DNA of 64,000 bases from assembly GCA_026874595.1 (NCBI GenBank), contig CM049314.1, positions 52,683,812-52,747,811 on the forward strand, read 5' to 3'. Below, in pieces: positions 9,341 to 22,915 of this stretch (the first letter of the stretch is position 1; each line of letters starts with the position of its first letter). Below the pieces are notes generated by a model. It had not been told where the DNA came from. It was given only the letters and a program-made list of their open reading frames with translations, and ran no database searches. The DNA comes from Sipunculus nudus. Lineage: Eukaryota > Annelida > Sipuncula > Golfingiida > Sipunculidae. The translations under genes and the position numbers were made by a program.

Positions 9341-11940
9341 CAAATAACTGAATCTTGCCAGAAGAATCATAACCATTCTCCACACAGAAAGGTTCATGTT
9401 CACACCAGCAGAGCTGCTGGCCAAATGACGGATTCTTTGAAGAAGAATCATAACAATTCTCCACACAGAAAGGTTCATGTTCACACCAGCACAGCTGCTG
9501 GCCAAATGACTGAATCTTGCCAGAAGAATCATAACAATTCTCCACACAGAAAGGTTCATGTTCACACCAGCACAGCTGCTGGCCAAATGACTGAATCTTG
9601 CCAGAAGAATCATAACAATTCTCCACACAGAAAGGTTCATGTTCACACCAGCACAGCTGCTGGCCAAATGAGGATTGCTTTCAAGAAGAATCATTACTAT
9701 TCTCCACACAGAAAGGTTCATGTTCACACCAGCACAGCTGCTGGCCAAATGACTGAATCTTGCCAGAAGAATCATAAGAATTCTCCACACAGAAAAGTTC
9801 ATGTTCACACCAGCACAACTGCTGGCCAAATGACTGAATCTTGCCAGAAGAATCATAACAATTCTCCACACAGAAAGGTTCATGTTCACACCAACACAGT
9901 TCCTGGCCAAATGACGATTTCTTTCAAGAAGTTTCATAACAATAATTCTTAGCACAGAAAGGTTCATGTTCACACCAGCACAGCTGCTGGCCAAATGACG
10001 GATTCTTTCAAGAAGTTTCATAACAATTCTCCACACAGAAAGGTTCATGTTCACACCAGCACAGCTGCTGGCCAAATGACGAATTCTTTCAAGAAGAATC
10101 ATAACAATTCTCCACACAGAAAGGTTCATGTTCACACCAGCACAGCTGCTGGCCAAATGACGGATTCTTTGAAAAAGAATCATAACAATTCTCCACACAG
10201 AAATGTTCATGTTCACACCAGCACAGCTGCTGGCCAAATGACGGATTCTTTCAAGAAGTTTCATAACAATTCTCCACACAGAAAGGTTCATGTTCACACC
10301 AGCACAGCTGCTGGCCAAATGACGATTTCTTTCAAGAAGAATCATAACTATTCTCCACACAGAGAGGTTCATGTTCAACCAGCACAGCTGCTGGCCAAAT
10401 GACGGATTCTTTGAAGAAGAATCATAACAATTCTCCACACAAAAAGGTTCATGTTCACACCAGCACAGCTGCTGGCCAAATGACTGAATCTTGCCAGAAG
10501 AATCATAACAATTCTCCACAAAGAAAGGTTCATGTTCACACCTAGCAGAGCTGCTGGCCAAATGACGGATTCTTTCAAGAAGTTTCATAACAATTCTCCA
10601 CACAGAAAGGTTCATGTTACACCAGCACAGCTGCTGGCCAAATGACGAATTCTTTCAAGAAGAATCATAACAATTCTCCACAAAGAAAGGTTCATGTTCA
10701 CACCAGCACAGCTGCTGGCCAAATGACGGATTCTTTGAAAGAGAATCATAACAATTCTCCACACAGAAAGGTTCATGTTCACACCAGCACAGCTGCTGGC
10801 CAAATAACTGAATCTTGCCAGAAGAATCATAACCATTCTCCACACAGAAAGGTTCATGTTCACACCAGCAGAGCTGCTGGCCAAATGACGGATTCTTTGA
10901 AGAAGAATCATAACAATTCTCCACACAGAAAGGTTCATGTTCACACCAGCACAGCTGCTGGCCAAATGACTGAATCTTGCCAGAAGAATCATAACAATTC
11001 TCCACACAGAAAGGTTCATGTTCACACCAGCACAGCTGCTGGCCAAATGACTGAATCTTGCCAGAAGAATCATAACAATTCTCCACACAGAAAGGTTCAT
11101 GTTCACACCAGCACAGCTGCTGGCCAAATGAGGATTGCTTTCAAGAAGAATCATTACTATTCTCCACACAGAAAGGTTCATGTTCACACCAGCACAGCTG
11201 CTGGCCAAATGACTGAATCTTGCCAGAAGAATCATAAGAATTCTCCACACAGAAAAGTTCATGTTCACACCAGCACAACTGCTGGCCAAATGACTGAATC
11301 TTGCCAGAAGAATCATAACAATTCTCCACACAGAAAGGTTCATGTTCACACCAGCACAGTTCCTGGCCAAATGACGATTTCTTTCAAGAAGTTTCATAAC
11401 AATAATTCTTAGCACAGAAAGGTTCATGTTCACACCAGCACAGCTGCTGGCCAAATGACGGATTCTTTCAAGAAGTTTCATAACAATTCTCCACACAGAA
11501 AGGTTCATGTTCACACCAGCACAGCTGCTGGCCAAATGACGAATTCTTTCAAGAAGAATCATAACAATTCTCCACACAGAAAGGTTCATGTTCACACCAG
11601 CACAGCTGCTGGCCAAATGACGGATTCTTTGAAAAAGAATCATAACAATTCTCCACACAGAAAGGTTCATGTTCACACCAGCACAGCTGCTGGCCAAATG
11701 ACGGATTCTTTCAAGAAGTTTCATAACAATTCTCCACAAAGAAAGGTTCATGTTCACACCAGCACAGCTGCTGGCCAAATGACGATTTCTTTCAAGAAGA
11801 ATCATAACTATTCTCCACACAGAGAGGTTCATGTTCAACCAGCACAGCTGCTGGCCAAATGACGGATTCTTTGAAGAAGAATCATAACAATTCTCCACAC
11901 AAAAAGGTTCATGTTCACACCAGCACAGCTGCTGGCCAAA
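9341..11940 (+). repeat. 18-mer duplication, offset 1,460 bp
   Basis: The block starting with CAAATAACTGAATC at 9341 recurs at 10801, with the same order of rare units: an AGGATTGCTTTC monomer, an AATCATAAGAATTC monomer, a CACAGTTCCTGG monomer, an 84-bp TAG unit, an AACGAATTC-like NSFKKN unit and a GTTCAACCAGC unit. The offset equals 18 x 81 plus the net +2 of its four length variants (+3, -1, +1, -1). Identity ends near 11,940. Confidence 0.9.
9877..9960 (+). repeat. 84-bp landmark monomer with in-frame TAG
   Basis: AACAATAATTCTTAGCACAG replaces AACAATTCTCCACACAG, adding 3 bp and a stop in the + frame. Copies end with TAG at 9952, 11412, 14656, 22443, 24879, 26263, 31048, 32432, 37217, 38601, 42816, 49389, 53604 and 61470. 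Because it is so distinctive, it is a good tag for counting higher-order repeats. Confidence 0.95.
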
Positions 11941-13039
11941 TGACTGAATGTTGCCAGAAGAATCATAACAATTCTCCACACAGAAAGGTTCATGTTCACA
12001 CCAGCACAGCTGCTGGCCAAATGACTGAATCTTGCCAGAAGAATCATAACAATTCTCCACACAGAAAGGTTCATGTTCACACCAGCACAGCTGCTGGCCA
12101 AATGACGGATTCTTTCAATAAGTTTCATAACAATTCTCCACACAGAAAGGTTCATGTTCACACCAGCACAGCTGCTGGCCAAATGACGATTTCTTTCAAG
12201 AAGAATCATAACAATTCTCCACACAGAGAGGTTCATGTTCAACCAGCACAGCTGCTGGCCAAATGACGGATTCTTTGAAGAAGAATCATAACAATTCTCC
12301 ACACAAAAAGGTTCATGTTCACACCAGCACAGCTGCTGGCCAAATGACTGAATCTTGCCAGAAGAATCATAACAATTCTCCACACAAAAAGGTTCATGTT
12401 CACACCTAGCAGAGCTGCTGGCCAAATGACGGATTCTTTCAAGAAGAATCATAACAATTCTCCACAAAGAAAGGTTCATGTTCACACCAGCACAGCTGCT
12501 GGCCAAATGACGGATTCTTTGAAAAACAATCATAATAATTCTCCACACAGAAAGGTTCATGTTCACACCAGCACAGCTGCTGGCCAAATAACTGAATCTT
12601 GCCAGAAGAATCATAACCATTCTCCACACAGAAAGGTTCATGTTCACACCAGCACAGCTGCTGGCCAAATGACTGAATCTTGCCAGAAGAATCATAACCA
12701 TTCTCGACACAGAAAGGTTCATGTTCACACTAGCACAGCTGCTGGCCAAATGACGGATTCTTTGAAGAAGAATCATAACAATTCTCCACACAGAAAGGTT
12801 CATGTTCACACCAGCACAGCTGCTGGCCAAATGACTGAATCTTGCCAGAAGAATCATAACAATTCTCCACACAGAAAGGTTCATGTTCACACCAGCACAG
12901 CTGCTGGCCAAATGACTGAATCTTGCCAGAAGAATCATAACAATTCTCCACACAGAAAGGTTCATGTTCACACCAGCACAGCTGCTGGCCAAATGACTGA
13001 ATCTTGCCAGAAGAATCAAAACCATTCTCCAGACAGAAA

Positions 13040-13120
13040 GGTTCATGTTCACACCAGCAGACCTGCTGGCCAAATGACGGAATCTTGCAAAAAGAATCAT
13101 AACAATTCTCCACACAGAAA
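13040..13120 (+). repeat. Representative monomer, ESCKKN type
   Basis: The variable block GACGGAATCTTGCAAAAAG comes with the dyad CCAGCAGACCTGCTGG. It is usually preceded by a unit ending in CTCCAGACAG. I do not see this combination before about 13.0 kb; from there it recurs in clusters to the end of the window. Confidence 0.9.
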
Positions 13121-13687
13121 GGTTCATGTTCACACCAGCACAGCTGCTGGCCAAATGACTGAATCTTTCCAGAAGAATCATAACAATTCTCCACACAGAA
13201 AGGTTCATGTTCACACCAGCACAGCTGCTGGCCAAATGACTGAATCTTGCCAGAAGAATCAAAACCATTCTCCAGACAGAAAGGTTCATGTTCACACCAG
13301 CAGACCTGCTGGCCAAATGACGGAATCTTGCAAAAAAAATCATAACAATTCTCCACACAGAAAGGTTCATGTTCACACCAGCACAGCTGCTGGCCAAATG
13401 ACTGAATCTTGCAAGAAGAATCAAAACCATTCTCCACACAGAAAGGTTCATGTTCACACCAGCAGACCTGCTGGCCAAATGACGGAATCTTGCAAAAAGA
13501 ATCAAAACCATTCTCCAGACAGAAAGGTTCATGTTCACACCAGCAGACCTGCTGGCCAAATGACGGAATCTTGCAAAAAGAATCATAACAATTCTCCACA
13601 CAGAAAGGTTCATGTTTACACCAGCACAGCTGATGGCCAAATGACTGAATCTTGCCAGAAGAATCATAACAATTCTCCACACAGAAA

Positions 13688-13769
13688 GGTTCATGTTCAC
13701 ACCAGCACAGCTGCTGGCCAAATGACTGAATCTTGCCAGAAGAATAAAAAACCATTCTCCAGACAGAAA
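13688..13769 (+). repeat. 82-bp landmark monomer (AATAAAAAACCATTC)
   Basis: AAGAATAAAAAACCATTCTC has one base more than the AAGAATCAAAACCATTCTC seen in ESCKKN-linked units, shifting the + frame. It recurs singly or in pairs near 17.07, 17.24, 19.75, 19.91, 23.80, 25.68, 25.84, 29.97 and 31.84 kb, and so on through the higher-order repeats. Confidence 0.9.
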
Positions 13770-13850
13770 GGTTCATGTTCACACCAGCAGAGCTGCTGGC
13801 CAAATGACTGAATCTTGCCAGAAGAATTATAACAATTCTCCACACAGAAA

Positions 13851-13932
13851 GGTTCATGTTTTACACCAGCACAGCTGCTGGCCAAATGACTGATTCTTTG
13901 AAGAAGAATCATAACAATTCTCCACACAAAAA
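13851..13932 (+). repeat. 82-bp landmark monomer (ATGTTTTACACC)
   Basis: CATGTTTTACACCAGC replaces CATGTTCACACCAGC, a one-base gain. I count 33 such units, the first here and the last near 63.11 kb. Their irregular but repeating spacing (649, 891, 1,384, 1,542 and 1,703 bp, then again) exposes the 6,169-bp higher-order repeat directly. Confidence 0.95.
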
Positions 13933-15105
13933 GGTTCATGTTCACACCAGCACAGCTGCTGGCCAAATGACTGAATCTTTCAAGAAGAATCATAACAATT
14001 CTCCACACAGAAAGGTTCATGTTCACACCAGCACAGCTGCTGGCCAAATGACGGATTCTTTGAAGAAGAATCATAACAATTCTCCACACAGAACGGTTCA
14101 TGTTCACACCAGCAGAGCTGCTTGCCAAATGACTGAATCTTGCCAGAAGAAACATTACCATTCTCCACACAAAAAGGTTCATGTTCACACCAGCACAGCT
14201 GCTGGCCAAATGACGGAATCTTGCAAAAATAATCAAAACCATTCTCCAGACAGAAAGGTTCATGTTCACACCAGCAGACCTGCTGGCCAAATGACGGAAT
14301 CTTGCAAAAAGAATCATAACAGTTCTCCACACAGGAAGGTTCATGTTCACACCAGCACAGCTGCTGGCCAAATGACGGATTCTTTCAAGAAGAATCATAA
14401 CAATTCTCCACACAGAAAGGTTCATGTTCACACCAGCAGAGCTGCTGGCCAAATGACTGAATCTTGCCAGAAGAATCATAACAATTCTCCACACAGAAAG
14501 GTTCATGTTCACACCAGCACAGCTGCTGGCCAAATGACGGATTCTTTGAAGAAGAATCATAACAATTCTCCACACAGAAAGGTTCATGTTCACACCAGCA
14601 CAGCTGCTGGCCAAATGACGGATTCTTTCAAGAAGTTTCATAACAATAATTCTTAGCACAGAAAGGTTCATGTTCACACCAGCAGAGCTGCTGGCCAAAT
14701 GACTGAATCTTGCCAGAAGAAACAATACCATTCTCCACACAGAAAGGTTCATGTTCACACCAGCACAGCTGCTGGCCAAATGACGGATTCTTTGAAGAAG
14801 AATCATAACAATTCTCCACACAGAAAGGTTCATGTTCACACCAGCACAGCTGCTGGCCAAATGACGGATTCTTGCCAGAAGAATCATAACAATTCTCCAC
14901 ACAGAAAGGTTCATGTTCACACAAGTACAGCTGCTGGCTAAATGACGATTTCTTTCAAGAAGAATCATAACAATTCTCCACACAGAAAGGTTCATGTTCA
15001 CACCAGCACAGCTGCTGGCCAAATGACTGAATCTTGCCAGAAGAATCATAACAATTCTCGACAAAGAAAGGTTCATGTTCACACCAGCACAGCTGCTGGC
15101 CAAAT

Positions 15106-18100
15106 GACATATTCTTCCAAGAAGAATCATAACAATTCTCCACACAGAAAGGTTCATGTTAACACCAGCACAACTGCTGGCCAAATGACATATTCTTCCA
15201 AGAAGAATCATAACAATTCTCCACACAGAAAGGTTCATGTTCACACCAGCACAGCTGCTGGCCAAATGACGGATTCTTTGAAGAAGAATCATAACAATTC
15301 TCCACACAGAAAGGTTCATGTTCATACCAGCACAGCTGCTGGCCAAATGACTGAATCTTGCCAGAAGAATCATAACAATTCTCCACACAGAAAGGTTCAT
15401 GTTCACACCAGCACAGCTGCTGGCCAAATGACGGATTCTTTGAAGAAGAATCATAACAATTCTCCACAGAGAAAGGTTCATGTTCACACACGCAGACCTG
15501 CTGGCCAAATGACTGAATCTTGCCAGAAGAATCATAACAATTCTCCACAAAGAAAGGTTCATGTCACAGCAGCAGAGCTGCTGGCCAACAAACGGATTCT
15601 TCGAAGAAGAATCATAACAATTCTCCACACAGAAAGGTTCATGTTCACAACAGCACAGCTGCTGGCCAAATGACGGATTCTTTGAAGAAGAATTATAACA
15701 ATTCTCCACACAGAAAGGTTCATGTTCACACCAGCACAGCTGCTGGCCAAATGACGGATTCTTTGAAGAAGAATCATAACAATTCTCCACACAGAAAGGT
15801 TCATGTTCACACGATCAGAGCTGCTGGCCAAATGACTGAATCTTGCCAGAAGAATCATAACAATTCTCCACACAGAAAGGTTCATGTTTTACACCAGCAC
15901 AGCTGCTGGCCAAATGACTGATTCTTTGAAGAAGAATCATAACAATTGTCCACACAGAAAGGTTCATGTTCACACCAGCACAGCTGCTGGCCAAATGACT
16001 GAATCTTGCCAGAAGAATCATAACAATTCTCCACACAGAAAGGTTCATGTTCACACCAGCACAGCTGCTGGCCAAATGACTGATTCTTTGAAGAAGAATC
16101 ATAACAATTCTCCACACAGAAAGGTTCATGTTCACACCAGCACAGCTGCTGGCCAAATGACGGATTCTTTCAAGAAGGTTCATAACAATTCTCCACACAG
16201 AAAGGTTCATGTTCACACCAGCACAGCTGCTGGCCAAATGACTGAATCTTGCCAGAAGAAACATTACCATTCTCCACACAGAAAGGTTCATGTTCACACC
16301 AGCACAGCTGCTGGCCAAATGACGGATTCTTTGAAGAAGAATCATAACAATTCTCCACACAGAAAGGTTCATGTTCACACCGGCACAGCTACTGGCCAAA
16401 TTACGATTTCTTTCAAGAAGAATCATAACAATTCTCCACACAGAAAGGTTCATGTTCACACCAGCACAGCTGCTGGCCAAATGACTGAATCTTGCCAGAA
16501 GAATCATAACAATTCTCCACACAGAAAGGTTCATGTTCACACCAGCACAGCTGCTGGCCAAATGACGGAATCTTGCCAGAAGAATCATAACCATTCTCCA
16601 GACAGAAAGGTTCATGTTCACACCAGCAGACCTGCTGGCCAAATGACGGAATCTTGCAAAAAAAAATCATAACAATTCTCCACACAGAAAGGTTCATGTT
16701 CACACCAGCACAGCTGCTGGCCAAATGACTGAATCTTGCCAGAAGAATCAAAACCATTCTCCACACAGAAAGGTTCATGTTCACACCAGCAGACCTGCTG
16801 GCCAAATGACGGAATCTTGCAAAAAGAATCAAAACCATTCTCCAGACAGAAAGGTTCATGTTCACACCAGCAGACCTGCTGGCCAAATGACGGAATCTTG
16901 CAAAAAGAATCATAACAATTCTCCACACAGAAAGGTTCATGTTCACACCAGCACAGCTGCTGGCCAAATGACTGAATCTTGCCAGAAGAATCATAACAAT
17001 TCTCCACACAGAAAGGTTCATGTTCACACCAGCACAGCTGCTGACCAAATGACTGAATCTTGCCAGAAGAATAAAAAACCATTCTCCAGACAGAAAGGTT
17101 CATGTTCACACCAGCAGAGCTGCTGGCCAAATGACTGAATCTTGCCAGAAGAATCATAACAATTCTCCACACAGAAAGGTTCATGTTCACACCAGCACAG
17201 CTGCTGACCAAATGACTGAATCTTGCCAGAAGAATAAAAAACCATTCTCCAGACAGAAAGGTTCATGTTCACACCAGCAGAGCTGCTGGCCAAATGACTG
17301 AATCTTGCCAGAAGAATTATAACAATTCTCCACACAGAAAGGTTCATGTTTTACACCAGCACAGCTGCTGACCAAATGACTGATTCTTTGAAGAAGAATC
17401 ATAACAATTCTCCACACAAAAAGGTTCATGTTCACACCAGCACAGCTGCTGGCCAAATGACTGAATCTTTCCAGAAGAATCATAACAATTCTCCACACAG
17501 AGAGGTTCATGTTCACACCAGCACAGCTGCTGGCCAAATGACGGATTCTTTGAAGAAGAATCATAACAATTCTCCACACAGAACGGTTCATGTTCACACC
17601 AGCAGAGCTGCTGGCCAAATGACTGAATCTTGCCAGAAGAAACATTACCATTCTCCACACAAAAAGGTTCATGTTCACACCAGCACAGCTGCTGGCCAAA
17701 TGACGGATTCTTTGAAGAAGAATCATAACAATTCTCCACACAGAAAGGTTCATGTTCACACCAGCACAGCTGCTGGCCAAATGACATATTCTTCCAAGAA
17801 GAATCATAACAATTCTCCACACAGAAAGGTTCATGTTAACACCAGCACAACTGCTGGCCAAATGACATATTCTTCCAAGAAGAATCATAACAATTCTCCA
17901 CACAGAAAGGTTCATGTTCACACCAGCACAGCTGCTGGCCAAATGACGGATTCTTTGAAGAAGAATCATAACAATTCTCCACACAGAAAGGTTCATGTTC
18001 ATACCAGCACAGCTGCTGGCCAAATGACTGAATCTTGCCAGAAGAATCATAACAATTCTCCACACAGAAAGGTTCATGTTCACACCAGCACAGCTGCTGG

Positions 18101-20459
18101 CCAAATGACGGATTCTTTGAAGAAGAATCATAACAATTCTCCACAGAGAAAGGTTCATGTTCACACACGCAGACCTGCTGGCCAAATGACTGAATCTTGC
18201 CAGAAGAATCATAACAATTCTCCACAAAGAAAGGTTCATGTCACAGCAGCAGAGCTGCTGGCCAACAAACGGATTCTTCGAAGAAGAATCATAACAATTC
18301 TCCACACAGAAAGGTTCATGTTCACAACAGCACAGCTGCTGGCCAAATGACGGATTCTTTGAAGAAGAATTATAACAATTCTCCACACAGAAAGGTTCAT
18401 GTTCACACCAGCACAGCTGCTGGCCAAATGACGGATTCTTTGAAGAAGAATCATAACAATTCTCCACACAGAAAGGTTCATGTTCACACGATCAGAGCTG
18501 CTGGCCAAATGACTGAATCTTGCCAGAAGAATCATAACAATTCTCCACACAGAAAGGTTCATGTTTTACACCAGCACAGCTGCTGGCCAAATGACTGATT
18601 CTTTGAAGAAGAATCATAACAATTGTCCACACAGAAAGGTTCATGTTCACACCAGCACAGCTGCTGGCCAAATGACTGAATCTTGCCAGAAGAATCATAA
18701 CAATTCTCCACACAGAAAGGTTCATGTTCACACCAGCACAGCTGCTGGCCAAATGACGGATTCTTTGAAGAAGAATCATAACAATTCTCCACACAGAAAG
18801 GTTCATGTTCACACCAGCACAGCTGCTGGCCAAATGACGGATTCTTTCAAGAAGGTTCATAACAATTCTCCACACAGAAAGGTTCATGTTCACACCAGCA
18901 CAGCTGCTGGCCAAATGACTGAATCTTGCCAGAAGAAACATTACCATTCTCCACACAGAAAGGTTCATGTTCACACCAGCACAGCTGCTGGCCAAATGAC
19001 GGATTCTTTGAAGAAGAATCATAACAATTCTCCACACAGAAAGGTTCATGTTCACACCGGCACAGCTACTGGCCAAATTACGATTTCTTTCAAGAAGAAT
19101 CATAACAATTCTCCACACAGAAAGGTTCATGTTCACACCAGCACAGCTGCTGGCCAAATGACTGAATCTTGCCAGAAGAATCATAACAATTCTCCACACA
19201 GAAAGGTTCATGTTCACACCAGCACAGCTGCTGGCCAAATGACTGAATCTTGCCAGAAGAATCATAACCATTCTCCAGACAGAAAGGTTCATGTTCACAC
19301 CAGCAGACCTGCTGGCCAAATGACGGAATCTTGCAAAAAAAATCATAACAATTCTCCACACAGAAAGGTTCATGTTCACACCAGCACAGCTGCTGGCCAA
19401 ATGACTGAATCTTGCCAGAAGAATCAAAACCATTCTCCACACAGAAAGGTTCATGTTCACACCAGCAGACCTGCTGGCCAAATGACGGAATCTTGCAAAA
19501 AGAATCAAAACCATTCTCCAGACAGAAAGGTTCATGTTCACACCAGCAGACCTGCTGGCCAAATGACGGAATCTTGCAAAAAGAATCATAACAATTCTCC
19601 ACACAGAAAGGTTCATGTTCACACCAGCACAGCTGCTGGCCAAATGACTGAATCTTGCCAGAAGAATCATAACAATTCTCCACACAGAAAGGTTCATGTT
19701 CACACCAGCACAGCTGCTGACCAAATGACTGAATCTTGCCAGAAGAATAAAAAACCATTCTCCAGACAGAAAGGTTCATGTTCACACCAGCAGAGCTGCT
19801 GGCCAAATGACTGAATCTTGCCAGAAGAATCATAACAATTCTCCACACAGAAAGGTTCATGTTCACACCAGCACAGCTGCTGACCAAATGACTGAATCTT
19901 GCCAGAAGAATAAAAAACCATTCTCCAGACAGAAAGGTTCATGTTCACACCAGCAGAGCTGCTGGCCAAATGACTGAATCTTGCCAGAAGAATTATAACA
20001 ATTCTCCACACAGAAAGGTTCATGTTTTACACCAGCACAGCTGCTGACCAAATGACTGATTCTTTGAAGAAGAATCATAACAATTCTCCACACAAAAAGG
20101 TTCATGTTCACACCAGCACAGCTGCTGGCCAAATGACTGAATCTTTCCAGAAGAATCATAACAATTCTCCACACAGAGAGGTTCATGTTCACACCAGCAC
20201 AGCTGCTGGCCAAATGACGGATTCTTTGAAGAAGAATCATAACAATTCTCCACACAGAACGGTTCATGTTCACACCAGCAGAGCTGCTGGCCAAATGACT
20301 GAATCTTGCCAGAAGAAACATTACCATTCTCCACACAAAAAGGTTCATGTTCACACCAGCACAGCTGCTGGCCAAATGACGGATTCTTTGAAGAAGAATC
20401 ATAACAATTCTCCACACAGAAAGGTTCATGTTCACACCAGCACAGCTGCTGGCCAAATG
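15106..20459 (+). repeat. 33-mer tandem duplication, 2,677 bp x 2
   Basis: 15106-17782 and 17783 to about 20459 carry the same order of about 33 monomers, including the 80-bp, 82-bp and CACGATCAGAG landmark units. Visible differences are few: GACTGATTC at 16078 against GACGGATTC at 18755, GACGG against GACTG near 16.57/19.24 kb, and a run of nine A near 16.66 kb against eight near 19.34 kb. The last makes the offset 2,676 after that point. Confidence 0.9.
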
Positions 20460-21730
20460 ACTGAATCTTGCCAGAAGAATCATAACAATTCTCCACACAG
20501 AAAGGTTCATGTTCACACCAGCACAGCTGCTGGCCAAATGACGGATTCTTTGAAGAAGAATCATAACAATTCTCCACACAGAAAGGTTCATGTTCACACC
20601 AGCACAGCAGCTGGCCAAATGACGGATTCTTTCAAGAAGTTTCATAACAATTCTCCACACAGAAAGGTTCATGTTCACACCAGCAGAGCTGCTGGCCAAA
20701 TGACTGAATCTTGCCAGAAGAAACAATACCATTCTCCACACAGAAAGGTTCATGTTCACACCAGCACAGCTGCTGGCCAAATGACGGATTCTTTGAAGAA
20801 GAATCATTACAATTATCCACACAGAAAGGTTCATGTTCACACCAGCACAGCTGCTGGCCAAATGACGGATTCTTGCCAGAAGAATCATAACAATTCTCCA
20901 CACAGAAAGGTTCATGTTCACACAAGCACAGCTGCTGGCTAAATGACGATTTCTTTCAAGAAGAATCATAACAATTCTCCACACAGAAAGGTTCATGTTC
21001 ACACCAGCACAGCTGCTGGCCAAATGACTGAATCTTGCCAGAAGAATCATAACAATTCTCGACAAAGAAAGGTTCATGTTCACACCAGCACAGCTGCTGG
21101 CCAAATGACATATTCTTCCAAGAAGAATCATAACAATTCTCCACAGAGAAAGGTTCATGTTCACACACGCAGACCTGCTGGCCAAATGACTGAATCTTGC
21201 CAGAAGAATCATAACAATTCTCCACAAAGAAAGGTTCATGTCACACCAGCAGAGCTGCTGGCCAACAAACGGATTCTTCGAAGAAGAATCATAACAATTC
21301 TCCACACAGAAAGGTTCATGTTCACAACAGCACAGCTGCTGGCCAAATGACGGATTCTTTGAAGAAGAATTATAACAATTCTCCACACAGAAAGGTTCAT
21401 GTTCACACCAGCACAGCTGCTGGCCAAATGATGGATTCTTTGAAGAAGAATCATAACAATTCTCCACACAGAAAGGTTCATGTTCACACCATCAGAGCTG
21501 CTGGCCAAATGACTGAATCTTGCCAGAAGAATCATAACAATTCTACACACAGAAAGGTTCATGTTTTACACCAGCACAGCTGCTGGCCAAATGACTGATT
21601 CTTTGAAGAAGAATCATAACAATTGTCCACACAGAAAGGTTCATGTTCACACCAGCACAGCTGCTGGCCAAATGACTGAATCTTGCCAGAAGAATCATAA
21701 CAATTCTCCACACAGAAAGGTTCATGTTCA
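19672..21730 (+). repeat. 2-kb segment shared with about 44.1-46.2 kb
   Basis: The monomer order in this segment, including an AATTATCCACAC unit, an AACAATTCTACACAC unit and a CACCATCAGAG unit, reappears 24,433 bp downstream at about 44,105-46,163, with only a few substitutions visible. It is embedded in different neighbours there, so it moved or was copied as a block. Confidence 0.8.
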
Positions 21731-22915
21731 CACCAGCAGAGCTGCTGGCCAAATGACGGATTCTTTGAAAAAGAATCATAACAATTCTCCACACAGAAAG
21801 GTTCATGTTCACACCAGCACAGCTGCTGGCCAAATAACTGAATCTTGCCAGAAGAATCATAACCATTCTCCACACAGAAAGGTTCATGTTCACACCAGCA
21901 CAGCTGCTGGCCAAATGACGGATTCTTTGAAGAAGAATCATAACAATTCTCCACACAGAAAGGTTCATGTTCACACCAGCACAGCTGCTGGCCAAATGAC
22001 TGAATCTTGCCAGAAGAATCATAACAATTCTCCACACAGAAAGGTTCATGTTCACACCAGCACAGCTGCTGGCCAAATGACTGAATCTTGCCAGAAGAAT
22101 CATAAAAATTCTCCACACAGAAAGGTTCATGTTCACACCAGCACAGCTGCTGGCCAAATGACGATTTCTTTCAAGAAGAATCATTACTATTCTCCACACA
22201 GAAAGGTTCATGTTCACACCAGCACAGCTGCTGGCCAAATGACTGAATCTTGCCAGAAGAATCATAACAATTCTCCACACAGAAAAGTTCATGTTCACAC
22301 CCATCACAACTGCTGGCCAAATGACTGAATCTTGCCAGAAGAATCATAACAATTCTCCACACAGAAAGGTTCATGTTCACACCAGCACAGTTGCTGGCCA
22401 AATGACGATTTCTTTCAAGAAGTTTCATAACAATAATTCTTAGCACAGAAAGGTTCATGTTCACACCAGCACAGCTGCTGGCCAAATGACGGATTCTTTC
22501 AAGAAGTTTCATAACAATTCTCCACACAGAAAGGTTCATGTTCACACCAGCACAGCTGCTGGCCAAATGACGAATTCTTTCAAGAAGAATCATAACAATT
22601 CTCCACACAGAAAGGTTCATGTTCACACCAGCACAGCTGCTGGCCAAATGACGGATTATTTGAAAAAGAATCATAACAATTCTCCACACAGAAAGGTTCA
22701 TGTTCACACCAGCACAGCTGCTGGCCAAATGACTGAATCTTGCCAGAAGAATCATAACCATTCTCCACACAGAAAGGTTCATGTTCACACTAGCACAGCT
22801 GCTGGCCAAATGACGGATTCTTTGAAGAAGAATCATAACAATTCTCCACACAGAAAGGTTCATGTTCACACCAGCACAGCTGCTGGCCAAATGACTGAAT
22901 CTTGCCAGAAGAATC

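Noticed and set aside
13697-15790. 697-codon minus-strand open frame
   Set aside because: It is a concatenation of the two stop-free minus frames of the satellite joined by single-base indels. The hydrophobic or cysteine-rich look is a by-product of the monomer.
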